Assembly: GCA_023630585.1 (NCBI GenBank)
Contig: CM042543.1
Span: forward strand, 20,648,760 to 20,712,759
Length of the DNA stretch: 64,000 nucleotides
Origin: Cranoglanis bouderius
Taxonomy: Eukaryota > Chordata > Actinopteri > Siluriformes > Cranoglanididae
Direction of reading: 5' to 3'
Within the stretch, counting starts at the first letter, position 1. The number at the start of each line of letters is the position of its first letter. The translations under genes and the position numbers were made by a program. Shown one piece after another: positions 11,397 to 22,740 of the stretch. The notes under the pieces are model-generated. The model was not told the DNA's origin. It ran no database searches and was given only the letters and a program-made list of their open reading frames with translations.

Positions 11397-11690
11397 TTCA
11401 CACAATGACACCTGCCAAAAAAATGTCACAGGCACACCAAACTAATTGGCTACATCATTAAATTCCATATTGCTTGTGAGCTTGTACTGTGTGATGACAA
11501 TTCTTTTCTTCAGAACTGCAGGAACTTTCATAACACTTGACAGGGGCTGGATGAGAGGGAAGGGGTCATCACAAAGCTGATTAAATGCTACTGATGGCAT
11601 CCTAAAATTGAGGTACCAGGCATCATCGTTAAAACTGTGCACATCTCCAGGCTTGTCCTGAAGAGTGTGGTTGATGGTTCAGGACTCAAA
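11397..11690 (-). pseudogene. PIF/Harbinger (HARBI1-type) transposase relic
   Basis: On the minus strand, 11642-11442 reads with DDAWYLNFRMPSVAFNQLC, PLIQPLSSVMKVP and KRIVITQYKLTSNMEFNDVAN, then a TAG stop followed by FGV in the same frame. The pattern (FRM..FxxLC, then a basic stretch, then a helix ending NDVANLFGVS) matches the N-terminal helix-turn-helix region of Harbinger-type DDE nucleases as I know the family. Only about 70 codons are seen and the catalytic DDE part is not found. No terminal repeats are visible. A search of the peptide against HARBI1-type transposases would settle the call. Confidence 0.55.
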
Positions 11691-12889
11691 GCATCAACTG
11701 CAAGGTGTTGAACAACATTAATCATTAGATTATGGATCATATGCTTCAAGTAACTAAATCTAAATATCAGAATATGTAAGTGGTGTGTTTTGTTGAAGGA
11801 GATAACACATCGAGTTATAGTCCCTTGTATATGGAGACTTTCAGGACACCTGTAGTATGATTATGGAATGTGAACATGAACATAAATGCCTGTTTTTATG
11901 TGTCTCCCATAGGTGCACTGGGGACAGATGAATGTCAATGAGAGCATAGGGGCATTGCCAGTTTATGTGACTTGAATATTTTGTGTCTGTGGTAGTGTGT
12001 CTCTGTGTGAGATATAGCTGTGCGACTATTAATGACTGAATACCAGCAATGCCGTGCTAGTGCATAAATATCATTAGTCAGGAGATCTGAAATTTTCTCG
12101 GCTACCACTGATAGAAGGCAACAACAATGTCTCTGCTCTAATAAACATACTTATATTCCACACATGCTCATTAGACCAGCTATTACCCCAATGTTCTCTG
12201 TGTGTGCCTACATTGAACCTGCAGAATGCCAGAAAAGAAGACAAGAAGACAATATCGCTTTTTGCATTGCAAATCAATGGTCTTTGCAGTTTGTAGGTCT
12301 GTATCTACAGTATATTAGTGCAGTATTTTCATAAAGAGGCATTTTTGTTCATGGCGAGCTGTAAATGTCACTAGTGAGGCATTAAAAAAAAAATTCTGTT
12401 ATATGACTCAATTCTCTCAGTTTAAAATCCCACTCAGCTTTTGCTCATACTAGGCATGGAAACAGCTTCGCTTCACTGTCTACCTGTAGTTCTGAAATGT
12501 GGGGTGACTTTTGTTTAGAAGAAGAAACAGGTGATTTCCCTGACTGCAGAAGAATGCAAGTAAGTAAAAAGTGAAGGAAGTGGAAGAACTGAAAAAGCAG
12601 AAAGTTGAGCAGCACACTCCGGAAGCCTGCTGTGCCAGATATAGCTGGTGAGAACAGTCTTCCGGGAGACTTTCTGTCCCGTTAGGGCTTTGAAGAGGGT
12701 TATCAAAAAGCTGCTTCAACTCACTTTCATCTCCTCTGGCCCGTGTCGCTGCTGCCCAGGTGTTTTCCCCCCCGAGGTCTCTCTTTCTCTGTCTTGCTCT
12801 GTCTTACCTTCTATGTCTCATTGCCTTTGTCATTTTGACACCTAAACCACTGCCCCCAAAGTGTTGAAAATGCTGAGGTCACAATAAGT
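11691..12889. other. Noncoding DNA, no recognised element
   Basis: Overlapping chance frames lie on both strands at 12480-12845. A pyrimidine-rich stretch lies at about 12770-12810. Confidence 0.4.
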
Positions 12890-12920
12890 TGTGTGTGGGT
12901 GTGTGTGTGTGTGTGTGTGT
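12890..12920. repeat. (GT)n microsatellite
   Basis: GT dinucleotide run with one GGGT interruption. Confidence 0.95.
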
Positions 12921-13648
12921 TAGTGGGGGGTTGGTGGGTTTCGAGCTATGTATCACCACACTGAGTGGAGTACTCTTGCTGACGGAAAGTTGCATTTCTT
13001 TTGTTGTTGTTTGAGTCATGCTGTGCTGCTTGTCCCTCCTCTGTGAGGGAAAGAGAATGAAAAGAAACCAGCTCATCTCTAGACGTGTTGGCATTTAAAA
13101 CTAGCCATTGGTCATGTTACATCCTATGCTAATGATGCCTGCAAGATACACAAATGCCTGACATGACAAAAGAGATAGACATTTCATAAATAAACCGTAC
13201 CATGAATGACTATCAGCAGGCCATCAGAGCTGACATTTGAAGCAGGATGGAAGTGTTATCATTGCCATATGTTGTGTAATGCAGCATGGAAAGTTTCTTT
13301 TTCAAGGTCACAGTATGGGTGAAGATCTGATGTGAGCACAATGTTGATATATTCTCGTTGCACTCATCCTTTTTTTTTTTTTTTTTTACAGATTGATTTG
13401 CACTGTTACAACCCTGAACTTGCAGGAAAGTTTAGGAAGTTGAGACCTGTAGATTCTGTCACTCACTACACAGAAATGATGAGAACTCAGGAGTACTTTA
13501 ATGGGATTTTAATGGTAGAACACCTTCTTGTGTACTTCTTGTACATAAGTAAGGGTGGCATTTTCTGGACATATTATGCCACAGCCAGTCACCACTTGAC
13601 CTCATAAAATTTTATGCGACACATATCATATCGCATTTTGACATAGAT
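12921..13648. other. Noncoding DNA, no recognised element
   Basis: A long T tract followed by ACAG at 13371-13391 looks like a splice acceptor. The frame after it is short and matches no family I know, so I do not call an exon. Confidence 0.4.
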
Positions 13649-14531
13649 TCACCAGTCAATTTATTAGCAACACCTGTATCACTGAACATTCATGTACACA
13701 GCCAGTCAGCCAATCATGTGGCAGCAGCACAATGCATAAAATCATGTAGGTCAAAAGCTTCAGTTAATGTTCACAGGAAACATCAAAATGTGACTCAGTG
13801 AATTTGACCTTGGCTTGGTTGTTGCTATTCTGAGTGTCAAAGAAGCTGCTGATCTCCTGGGATTTTCATGCATAACAGTCTCTAGTGTTTACACAGAATG
13901 ATGCAAAAAACAAAAAAAAACATCCAGTGCGTAACAGTTCTGTGGATGGAAATGCCTTGTTGGGGCAGGAAGACCGTGGTGAACAAAAAAGCATCTCAGA
14001 ATGTGCAACATGTCGCACATTAATCTGGATGGGCTCCAACAGCAGAAGACAGTTTAAGATTGGAAAAAGACCAGGTGATATTTTTTCGATTTTTTAAAAA
14101 AAATTGTCCAGTTTGGTCTGTCCATTGTAGCCTCAGATTCCTGTTCTTGGCTGACGGGAACGGAACCTGATGCAGTCTTCTGCTGTTGTAGCCCATTTGC
14201 CTCAATATATAACATTGTGCACTGATGCTTTTCAGCCCACCACGGTTGTAAAGAGTGGTTATTTGAGTTACCATAGCCTTCCTGTCAGCTCTCACCATTC
14301 TCCTCTGACCTCTCTCATTAAGTTTCTGGTCACTGAATGCTTTTCATTTTTCGCAGCATTCTGTGTAAACTCTAGAGACCGTTGTGCGGGAATTATTCTG
14401 ATGTCTGATGTGAAGATTAACTGATGCTCTTGACCTGTAACTGCATGATTCTGAGTGCTGCTGTAACATGATTGGATGACTGGATAATTGTACGAATGAG
14501 CAGTTGTTCCTATTAAAGTGTCTCGTTAATG
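13649..14531. mobile_element. Fold-back element made of two inverted Tc1-like 5' halves
   Basis: The left half (13649 to about 14090) reads inward on the plus strand: ACCAGTCAATTTATTAGCAA, then CCAATCATGTGGCAGCAG, then TCTCTAGTGTTTACACAGAATG. The right half (about 14105-14531) carries the same 5' region on the minus strand: CATTCTGTGTAAACTCTAGAGA, then CAATCATG near 14465-14472, ending TTCCTATTAAAGTG. Both arms stop near the same internal point, around GATTGGAAAAAG in the left arm and CTGGACAATT (minus strand) in the right. The arms have lost different internal pieces. The whole forms one long imperfect palindrome with Tc1-like ends outward. Confidence 0.8.
14020..14298 (-). pseudogene. Tc1-like transposase, N-terminal fragment in the right arm
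   Basis: A minus-strand open frame begins VRADRKAMVTQITTLYNRGG and continues with RQMGYNSRRLHQVP and SAKNRNLRLQWTDQTGQF. This is the second half of the DNA-binding domain and the linker of a Tc1-like transposase. It then runs past the palindrome centre into the left arm, read on its wrong strand, and ends. The catalytic DDE domain is missing from both arms. It cannot encode an active enzyme. Confidence 0.75.
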
Positions 14532-14759
14532 TATATCATACAAAATTAATTAAGATATAAGCTTAGGATATAAAAAGGTACATAAAAATGTATACATTGG
14601 AATGAAATGTTTCTTCAGGACCATGGTGTAACACGACAGGAATACGTAAAGTGCAATGCCATATGTATGGTTTCTTGTAACCACTTTAACTTTTGCATTC
14701 TTGAAAGTATGTATTTTCTAGCATATTGACAAACATAACCAAGGATTCACCTGCGGCAA
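14532..14759. other. Noncoding DNA, no feature seen
   Basis: AT-rich sequence, nothing recognised. Confidence 0.4.
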
Positions 14760-14779
14760 TCCATCTGGGCAATCAGTGA

Positions 14780-14787
14780 TGACGTCA
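14780..14787. promoter_or_regulatory. CRE-like palindrome TGACGTCA
   Basis: A perfect TGACGTCA, the binding site of CREB/ATF proteins, lies about 220 bp before a CpG-rich patch. The motif is certain; its use is not known. Confidence 0.4.
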
Positions 14788-15006
14788 TGCCTGTGGGACC
14801 CGAAATGCTGTCCGGCCGCTGAAGAAGGGCCAAATTAAGCTGTGATTTCAGACCCCTGCAGGGAGGAAAGAAGTGGATGGGGGGAGGATAGGAGGAGGAA
14901 AACGAGAAGCGTTTGTGTAAAAAATGGAGGAGGCGGGTGGCAGTGTGCGAGTGTGAGCGTGTGGGCGTGTGTGTGTCTGTCAGCTGTGCTTGGCTCTGTC
15001 CTCTTC

Positions 15007-15113
15007 CCGAGCGGCGCTCTGGCCCGGGCCGCCCGTTTCCAAACAAACTCGCCGGAACATGTTGCGGGCTCGGCCGTCCCCGCAGGGCCCCCCGCCGCGC
15101 TCCAAAGCTGCCG
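15007..15113. promoter_or_regulatory. CpG-rich patch, candidate promoter or enhancer
   Basis: By eye I count about 16 CpG dinucleotides in 107 bp, with strong GC content, in an otherwise CpG-poor window. No TATA box or coding exon is evident beside it. It could be a small CpG island of an unannotated transcript or a conserved regulatory element. Confidence 0.4.
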
Positions 15114-15249
15114 GCCACAATGCAAGCAGGTGGCTGAGCCTGCCTCACTCAGAAAGCATGGCCACACCGAGTGGGCGGCAGGCAGCAGCGCTGAAAAAAA
15201 AAGAGGGAAAAAAAATCTCAAAAAATCCCCACTGACCTCCATCCTCGGT

Positions 15250-17225
15250 TGAGCTCGCCAAAATGAAAAAAAAAAGTTTTGGACTGAGTGTGAGTTTTTT
15301 TTTTTTTTCACTTGTTTTTTTGTGCAATGAGCGTATTGTATGACACGAGCACAAGTTGTCATTTGCTCAGCTTGTTGTGGGAAAGCGAAGGCAGTGGGGT
15401 TGTTGCTTCAGTTGTTGTGAGTGACAACAAAGTGAAAGCTGCAGGTTAAACCAGTGCCTTGCCTCAGAGGGTAATATGTGAAAGAGAGGAAGCGGAGTGC
15501 TAACTCTAAGCTAACTGACTTTTCCTCCTCCATGGTGTTGGCAGGTGCTGTTCTAAGGACTCAGAGCGAGTGATTTCCACTGTCTGACAACATTCGCTCA
15601 CGCTACCTTACTCTCCTCTGATCGGTCTTCAACTGCTCACGAGACAGTTGAGGTTTCTTTCCACTGTTGAGGCAGTTACCGTTGCCACATTAGTTCTGAG
15701 GTTTGACTGATGAATCTCTATAATGGAAATAAAATGTGAGAACAAGTGATTCTAGATATCAAACATATACTGAGGTCTTCAAACCTTTCACCTTCTCACT
15801 GCTCATAGGAGTGTTTTAGGATGAAATCTTGTGACATTAAAGGCCTTAACTATAGGCCAGAATTTCCAAACTTACAAAAACAGTATACAAAAACACTTTG
15901 GGGGTCTCTGTTCTCTGTCCATTGTCCCTACAATTTAAGTATTGCATGTAAATTTGCAAAAAAAGGAAAGAAGAACAAACCAGATGGAGAGATGGAGACC
16001 CTGATTTTTATCCCTCCCTGCTTGCCCGCCTGCAAGCCTGTCCAAAAATAACAAAGAACAAAGAGGGATAAATGAGCGCAGTTTGAACGCCGGCCGCTAC
16101 TTTGGCAGTGCACACAGAGGGGGTTGAGGAGCACGCGCTTGCGCACATCTGTCCGCGCAGCACGGTGTTCCAGAGAGACGCCCACCCAAACTGGGCCCAA
16201 GCTCACCTCTCCCCCAACACCTGGTCATTAGCATGAGCCGCTCCATGCAGGGCCATAGCCATGTTCTCTCTCTTTCCACTCACTTTCTCTGAGCAAAGGA
16301 TTCCAGAAAACGAGCACAGTTTTCAGTGGAACGTTAATCTACCATCTGATTCAGGCTGTGATGGCTGGGCCACCACAAGGAGACATGGCCAGCTTTATTG
16401 GGAAGAGATGAAAAAGGAATTGATGAATTCTGTCTAAAAGCATGCAGCCCACCACCCCAACTCCTTCCGCCCCCCACCCTGCATGCAGCCTCCTGCTTCA
16501 AACACACACATGCATACAGACTCCCAACTGTTTCTGATTCATTTAGCTTTTTTATTCATATTGTCACATTTAAAAAAAATTCTTTATCATGAAGCTCATC
16601 ATCAATCAGCGCTGGCCCACTTTAATTACAGCACCCATTCATTAGACAGAGGAAAAAGATTTGTCTTATTTTTTCATGCCAAAGAATTGGCCTCTTTTAT
16701 CAATGTTTTAGTAAAATGCTTTTGTAGGCCTCACCGAACTAAAAATTACCTCAAGATTTACAAAAGTTTCAGATTTTCTTCATACTCACATGTATGTTTA
16801 TAAAATAGATGCCAATCACTCATAAACTCACAGCTGATTTGCATTTACTGACACCCACCAAACTCCATAAAAGGCAAAGCTCACACAGAGCTGAAAGCAT
16901 AAAAATAGGGGGGAAAACGATGAAAGAAATGGAATTTCTCAGAGGCAGAGGTGGAACTTATTTTCACTCATGTCTGTGCCAATTAAAAACATTATTTTGG
17001 AGCATAACATCACCTGAAAAAGCCAAAATCTGGAGACAAATAACCGAATAGGTGAATTAGGTGTGAATAGAAGTGAGGTGAAAGAAAATGGACTGACATG
17101 AAAATGGGGAAAAATGATAACTACCCAGGTGATCATAGACAACAAGCACTTCACACCGGGAAAATGCTGTATTTAATTATTTTAAGTGTCTCTGCAAATG
17201 TCAGTCAGAATTCTCTCTTCAGCAT
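15250..17225. other. Noncoding DNA with a second GC-rich patch
   Basis: The stretch 16078-16260 is GC-rich, with CGCGCTTGCGC and several more CpGs, and looks unlike a repeat. The rest is AT-rich with short homopolymer runs near 15180-15310. No coding exon is recognised. Confidence 0.4.
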
Positions 17226-17264
17226 TTCACACACACACACACCCACACACACCCACCCACCCTC
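17226..17264. repeat. (CA)n/(CCCA)n microsatellite
   Basis: An interrupted CA run with CCCA units, directly beside the Harbinger-type relic. Confidence 0.9.
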
Positions 17265-17286
17265 CGATGCTGTCTTGGAAAAGCAG

Positions 17287-17530
17287 GATGGCAGGTGTCA
17301 TTAGGAAACTTGATGTATTTGGGAAGAAGTCTGATGATGGCACGCATCACACTAGGGAGTATACGGCTAACTGTAGGTTGAGACATACAACATTGGTCAC
17401 TTAACTGTCTATGAAACATGCCAGTGTCAAGTCCAAGCACTGACAAAACTTGGACATGCACAAGAAAGGCACAAGATTGTCGGTTGATTTAGTGCTGGCT
17501 TTAAAGTGTTGTACAGAGATTGTGGCAAAC
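17287..17530 (-). pseudogene. PIF/Harbinger transposase relic, helix-turn-helix region
   Basis: The minus-strand frame from 17461 reads MHVQVLSVLGLDTGMFHRQL, then CCMSQPTVSRILPSV, then RAIIRLLPKYIKFPND. This is the DNA-binding region before the DDE domain in Harbinger transposases, where 'VLSxLGFxATGxFQRQxxD..GISQPTVSR' and 'YIxFP' are the family's usual wording. A frameshift separates it from upstream homology (about 17465-17530). The reading runs into the CA repeat at 17264, and no catalytic domain is seen. It differs from the relic at 11397-11690, so at least two Harbinger-type lineages left traces here. The family assignment is from recall. Confidence 0.75.
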
Positions 17531-17740
17531 AGAGCCAATTTATAAGCCAATTTTCTTCCTTTGAATAAAATAATACTGGTCTCAAAATATCGGAACCTTC
17601 CTACATGCAGCATGCACTAAATCACACTAAGCCTAAGCCTAATACCAGCTGAGCCATTACATAGACCAGCCCTCCCTCTTTTTCTATGCTGCCACTTCTT
17701 GAATGATTAGTCTTATTTGTCTTTCTTTATGTATTTGTGT

Positions 17741-18058
17741 CCCGGCGGCTGGGAGCCGGGAGCCTGGAGCCTCTCATCTGGGGGACTCGGGGCACAAGGC
17801 CGGGGACACCCTGGATGAGGTGCCAACCCATCACAGGGCACAATCACACACCCATTCATAGACTACAGACAATTTGGAAATGCCAATCAGCCTACAATTC
17901 ATGTCTTTGGACTGGGGGAGGAAACCAGAGTACCCGGAGGAAACCCCCAAAGCACAGGGAGAACATGCAAACTCGGCGCACACTGGGTAGAGGCAGGAAT
18001 CAAACCCCCAACCCTGGAGGTGGCAAATGTGCTAACCACTAAGCCACTGTGCCCCCCT
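17741..18058 (-). repeat. V-SINE, near full length
   Basis: On the minus strand it begins with a tRNA-like head (GCACAGTGGCTTAGTGGTTA, ending 18053), then a B-box-like GGGTTTGATTCCTGCC, then the V-SINE core with GTTTCCTCC and CCAAAGACATG. The 3' part has the GGCACAAGG-type block. The head keeps recognisable A and B boxes. Confidence 0.9.
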
Positions 18059-19869
18059 GGCTTGCATTCTTCAATTATTAATATTTTTCATATTTACTAT
18101 TTCTGTATTTAACGCAATTAATATGAAACGACTAGGCTACACACCATGTATTAAATTTGTGCATATAATAAGCTAATTAAAATTGTAGTTCTCATTATAT
18201 ATATTATAAGATTTTTTGAAACTGTGCAATCGATGTTCACATTAGTGAGTCTCCTTACACTTAAAATGACACAAACTCAGGAGTTCTCATAGGATATGAA
18301 CATTTTCCCAAACTAACAGATTTTCATAAATACAAAATTTCTTGTGTAAAGCCCCCAATGAATAATTTACAAATAAATTCATTCATATACAGCGTGATAA
18401 ATGTGGCCCAATGTCCCTGAAAACAGACTGGACACCACCTACAGCCCTACAGTAGTACATATACTAGAAACATATCTGTTCACAATACGTTTTACATTAT
18501 TTAAACTGTGGTATTCAAAAATATATCCAATATCTGTTAACTATTGTTGATGGACATGTATAATAAAGGCAAGGCCTATTCTCTCCCTCACAACTAAACC
18601 AAATGACATTGACTTGCTGAGAAAATGAAAAGGCAGGTCTTCTCATTAAGCTCAACCGAATTTAAGCAATGTGTTAATGATTTCAGTCTGTCAGTCCAAT
18701 TACCCTGCACCCCCACTAATAGCCATAGCTCCCTGGTCGGGGTTCCTTCTGCCTCACTCAGATTGTGACAAAAAATCCCCACCGACATCCTGTTTCTTTA
18801 ATTGCTTTTGCTCCATGCCCGGGTGATGACAGGGACAACTCAGCGACAACATCTCAATTTCCCTTCCATTACAGAACTTTCCATTTCAATTATCCTATAT
18901 ACTTTTTTTTCTTTCTCCTCTGTGCTCGCCCCCCCATATGAAATGTTATTTTCTGAGAGCTTGCCAAATTTGCGGATCAGTTGCTGTTTTATTTGGTTTC
19001 ACCAAGCAATCTGAAGCATAGGAAGAAAGAACGTGTCAATTTTCGTCAGAGGAGAGAGAAAGCGAGAGAGAAAGAGGCACACCACAATACTTTTAAAATC
19101 CCAAAATTGCTTTATAACTCATATTACGCATTCGTTCTTTCTTGTACTCTGTCTTCTTGTTGCATGCACTACACAACTGAGAACAGATGAAGAACACAAA
19201 TTACAAGATCTTTAACCCAGAGGGATCCTCAACAAGGAGCGGCTGATCCACAAACCAGACTCTGTTATGATAAGTACGTGCTCTTTTCACTTGCCAGAAT
19301 GGAGACTAAAAAGGAAGAGAAGTTTTTCCATTTAACTTGTTTGCGTGCTTTTTGAATGTGTGGATGAAACACAAGCTCACAGCTGAAGGAAGAGAGAATA
19401 GTTAGAGAGACATGGGCAGCAGTGACTGTGTGTTTTGCAGTGAGATTTGGAGAGGGCTTCTTCGATGTCATGATTATTGTTTTGTTGTTTCCTCAGTGTT
19501 GTTTCCTACATTGCATACATTTTCGACATGATTATATTTGGGCCATCTTAAAGGTAAAGATGACTCAGCATTTGCCTTTGCATCTGATCTTGGGGGACTT
19601 GTCAGGAATTGTTTGGGATAGAAAATTCAGGCCTAAAATCATCCAGTGTACCTGAAGGGACAGGTTGTACATGCTCACTGGACAGCATAGGACTTCCAGG
19701 CGAGAGACCACTTTGTTGTTATGAATACAGAATTTCAGAGTTGTATTCCCACAGGATACCTTTCCTGGTCACTATTATTAGGTATCATTTTTGTTATGAT
19801 TAAGATTTATTTCTGCCATATGGTATTGCTTTGCCAATTAACCATTCATTCATGCATTTTCTCTCAGCT
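18059..19869. other. Repeat-poor noncoding DNA
   Basis: No exon or mobile element is seen. The stretch 18590-18870 has balanced composition and no repeat character, which makes it a candidate conserved noncoding element; alignment with other fish would test this. Confidence 0.35.
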
Positions 19870-20115
19870 GAGAGACCCGAGTCACTTGAGAAGGTCATTC
19901 AGACATCTTTATCCCCAGCCACAGATTACAGCTTTTCCTGAAGGGATCCCAAGCCAACTGTGGGTTGTAATCCTTTGAACAGGGCATGGGACTGTCATGG
20001 AGTCTCCATCCAGTCTTGTGTGCCTGGAATAGCTCTAGCAGTAGTGACTTAGGGGACATGTTTTATAAGGTGCTTGGAACACCTCAACTGGCTCCTCTCA
20101 ATTTAAAGGAGCACA
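19870..20115 (+). repeat. Decayed dispersed repeat (LINE-associated type)
   Basis: Phrases such as GAGACCCGAGTCACTTGAGA, CCACAGATTACAGCTTTTCC, GGGATCCCAAGCCAACTG and CACCTCAACTGGCTCCTCTC resemble a widespread fish repeat found in non-LTR retrotransposon coding or 3' regions. It is heavily diverged and has no open frame. Confidence 0.4.
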
Positions 20116-20179
20116 CTGATTACATGTTTTGATATTTACTTCACTTTGCTGAGTTCCTTTTTTAACCCCATTTTCTTCC

Positions 20180-20535
20180 AACTTGATCATTTCATTTACC
20201 AATTCCCATCCACTAGCTAGTGCTCCCCTTTTACACAACGGCTACCAACTGAGAAAGGTGAAGGCTAGCTATGTGCTTCCTCTGACACATGTGACTTCAG
20301 CTAATGCTATGTCACAGGGCACTGGAAAACACTTGGAGGAAAGCAATAGCTGTCATATTCCACATGTATAAGCTCACAGATGCCCACAGTTGGCTAGTAT
20401 CATTGTGATTGATGGGGGGGAGAGAGTAATGCCACACCTCTCATGAAGAGTGCAGGGCCAAGTTTGATCTCGATGATAGGGCACTCCGCACGATAGGGTG
20501 AAAGCTTTTCTGTTGTGTGTCACTTGGGAGCCCTC
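20180..20535 (-). repeat. tRNA-derived SINE relic
   Basis: The segment holds CACAGATGCCCACAGTTGGC, a stretch ending GATGGGGGGGAGAGAGTAATG, and an end GATCTCGATGATAGGGC ... GGGAGCCC that reads as a decayed tRNA-like head on the minus strand. This is the layout of a known fish SINE type as I recall it. Confidence 0.45.
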
Positions 20536-20843
20536 AGAGTTACTATTTAACCAAGCTTCCTATGGTTAGCATCAACCAAAATGTAAAGCCATGAGTTGCC
20601 TCAATAATATATAAGCAGTTTCCCCAAACAATAAGAAATATGTTATAAATGCTGATTTATAAAAATGTCTTTAATACATTAAAAACAACTATACTGCATC
20701 TTGAATTCTATTTTATAAATGTGCACAAGACAGAACTGGTGCTTTTATCTTTGGTATAAAAATAAATAAATACTGCTTGATGTACAATAGCATGCAAAAC
20801 AATATGATATTGATATTGATATTGATATGAATGATACTTTCCA

Positions 20844-21159
20844 GTGGTGGCTTTGTGGTTACCACATTTTGCCTCACACCTCTGGGGTTGGGAGTTCGAA
20901 TCCCACCTGTGCCATGTGTGTGCAGCATTTGCATGTTCTCCCCATGCTTTGGAGGTTTCCTCTTGATACTCCAGTTTCCTCCCCCAGTCCAAAGACATGC
21001 GTTGTAGGCTGATTGGCATTTCCAAATCATCCATAGTGTGTGAGTGTGTGTGTGATGGTGTCCCCCGCCTTGTGCCCCAAGTTCTCTGGGATAGGCTCCA
21101 GGGTCCCCCATGACCCTGTGTACAATAAGCGGTACAGAAAACACATGGATGGATAGATG
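20844..21159 (+). repeat. V-SINE, full length with 11-bp target duplication
   Basis: It starts with a tRNA-like head (GGTGGCTTTGTGGTTACCAC, B box GAGTTCGAATCCC), followed by the core (GCATGTTCTCCCC, GTTTCCTCCCCCAGTCCAAA) and a tail of GATGGATA units. The flanks carry the 11-bp duplication GATACTTTCCA (20833-20843 and 21160-21170). Intact flanks and tail mark it as one of the youngest SINE insertions here. Confidence 0.93.
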
Positions 21160-21170
21160 GATACTTTCCA

Positions 21171-22604
21171 ATTTCCTGCAGTGCAAATTCTATATAATAT
21201 CTCTTTAACACTTCCATTGGCAGAATGGCTCAGCTTTCACTGACTCCAACAAACTTTCCTAAAGAAAAGACTGTAATATTTCAAGTTCAGGAATAATATT
21301 TCCACCCAAACGAATTGTACTGCATATCTGCACATCTGGCTGAAGATTGGCTGTACAGACAGTGTCCCAGCACCAATCAGATTACACCCTATTTAAATGA
21401 TAAGCTCGAGACATTGCAAAACAAAACCTGAGACTACCCTACATAAATCTTTGGCAAGAAATCCGGAATGTGTATTACTGCCTTTCATAAGAAATGTATA
21501 TTACTTTATACTTGATAAGCTGCAGGGAAAGCAGATAAGAAACACACACCCTGTATCATAGCTCTATTTATGTGATAGGTTGCTGCATAATCCTTTAAAT
21601 ATAACCCACAACAAATTTTAAAAAGCTGACGTATGATTACCGCCAGCGTTTCGTCCCAGCAGTACTACCATAATCTTTAAGTAAAAGTATCAGCAGGATG
21701 GTGCCACAGCAATGATCCCACCATAAAAACATAGCCTAAAGAATTTACCGCTCTCTGTACACACAATAATAAACATGTGAACCTTTGAAATGCATAGCTA
21801 AGTAGATAAGATACGCCAGTTTTACAGGATATTATTCTGTAAACTACCCACAGCTTCTGCTGTTCAAAGGTTAACCTTTATACAAAAAAAGGGCTTCATA
21901 AAAATGAATGGGGTAAGGAGGATGTGGGTGGATGTATGACTACGACTATTAATTTCTATAGATTTGTTTTATTATACATCCATCAAACACTTTGGTATTT
22001 GCTCTACTTTGCTCAGTGTTACTGTTTAACCATGCTTCCCATGGTCAGCATCAGACACAGTGGGAAGCAGTGTGAGGACACTGGCACAATATTTGCCAAC
22101 AATTAAAGTTAAGCACTTCGTTGTGACCTGGTCTTCAGGAACTTTATGCTAACAATGATAATGAGCAAAGGTGTGATAGTTAACCTAGTGTGATCTGGAC
22201 CTTCGCATTGAACCCCCTCATTAACTTGAAACATGTTAATGAGTTCAGGCCTTACCCCATGAATGGTCTCTAAGGCAAAGGCATGGCCATAATCATGCCT
22301 CATAATTGCGGAACGATTCTCAGAAAGCCAAGGTAGTACTACAGACGCAGTCATAAAGTTTTCAGCCAGACCACTGTTTTCAGGAAATATTGCAGTAGTA
22401 TTGATGTGTTTGCTTGCTCTTGAACTAGGGAGTTATCTTTCTGAGAGCCAAGGATCTGAAGAGAATAATCAATAGGGCTGAAGATAAAGATGAAAGCTAG
22501 TTTTCTTGTGCTGGATATCTTCTTCCATAGGGCAGTTGAAGTCTCAGGGACTTAAAGTGATGATATAAAGCTGTATGGAGGGCTAGTTTCAGGCACAGAC
22601 TCTC
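21171..22604. other. Noncoding DNA with one shared short repeat
   Basis: A segment at about 22016-22058 (GTTACTGTTTAACCATGCTT) repeats, with changes, one at about 20540-20578 (GTTACTATTTAACCAAGCTT). The minus-strand frame at 22109-22354 matches no family I know. Confidence 0.35.
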
Positions 22605-22740
22605 AATTTTGGTTCTGGGGAACCACTGTATTTGCATAGCATCAGGTTTTCCCTAGGCCAACGATACTTGATTGAGCTCCTCAGCTGGTTACCATTCATG
22701 AGTTGAATCAGGTGTGTTGGGAATATGGAAAATGTCAATC
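22605..22740. repeat. MITE-like dispersed repeat relic
   Basis: The segment runs CTCAATTTTGGTTCTGGGGA to GAATCAGGTGTGTTGGGAA. It resembles the fish repeat built around 'GGTCCTGGAG..CCC' and 'GATTGAATCAGGTGTG'. A related relic lies at 59513-59612. Confidence 0.4.

Noticed and set aside
13371..13607. T-tract plus ACAG followed by an open frame reading IDLHCYNPELAGKF
   Set aside because: It looks like a splice acceptor and exon, but the T run is pure homopolymer and the peptide matches no family I know.
14747..15362. Overlapping frames on both strands in the CpG-rich region
   Set aside because: GC-rich DNA has few stop codons. The frames overlap in many phases and no protein family is recognised.
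22109..22354. Minus-strand frame of 81 codons
   Set aside because: Not recognised; it may be part of an unknown repeat, but nothing supports a gene.
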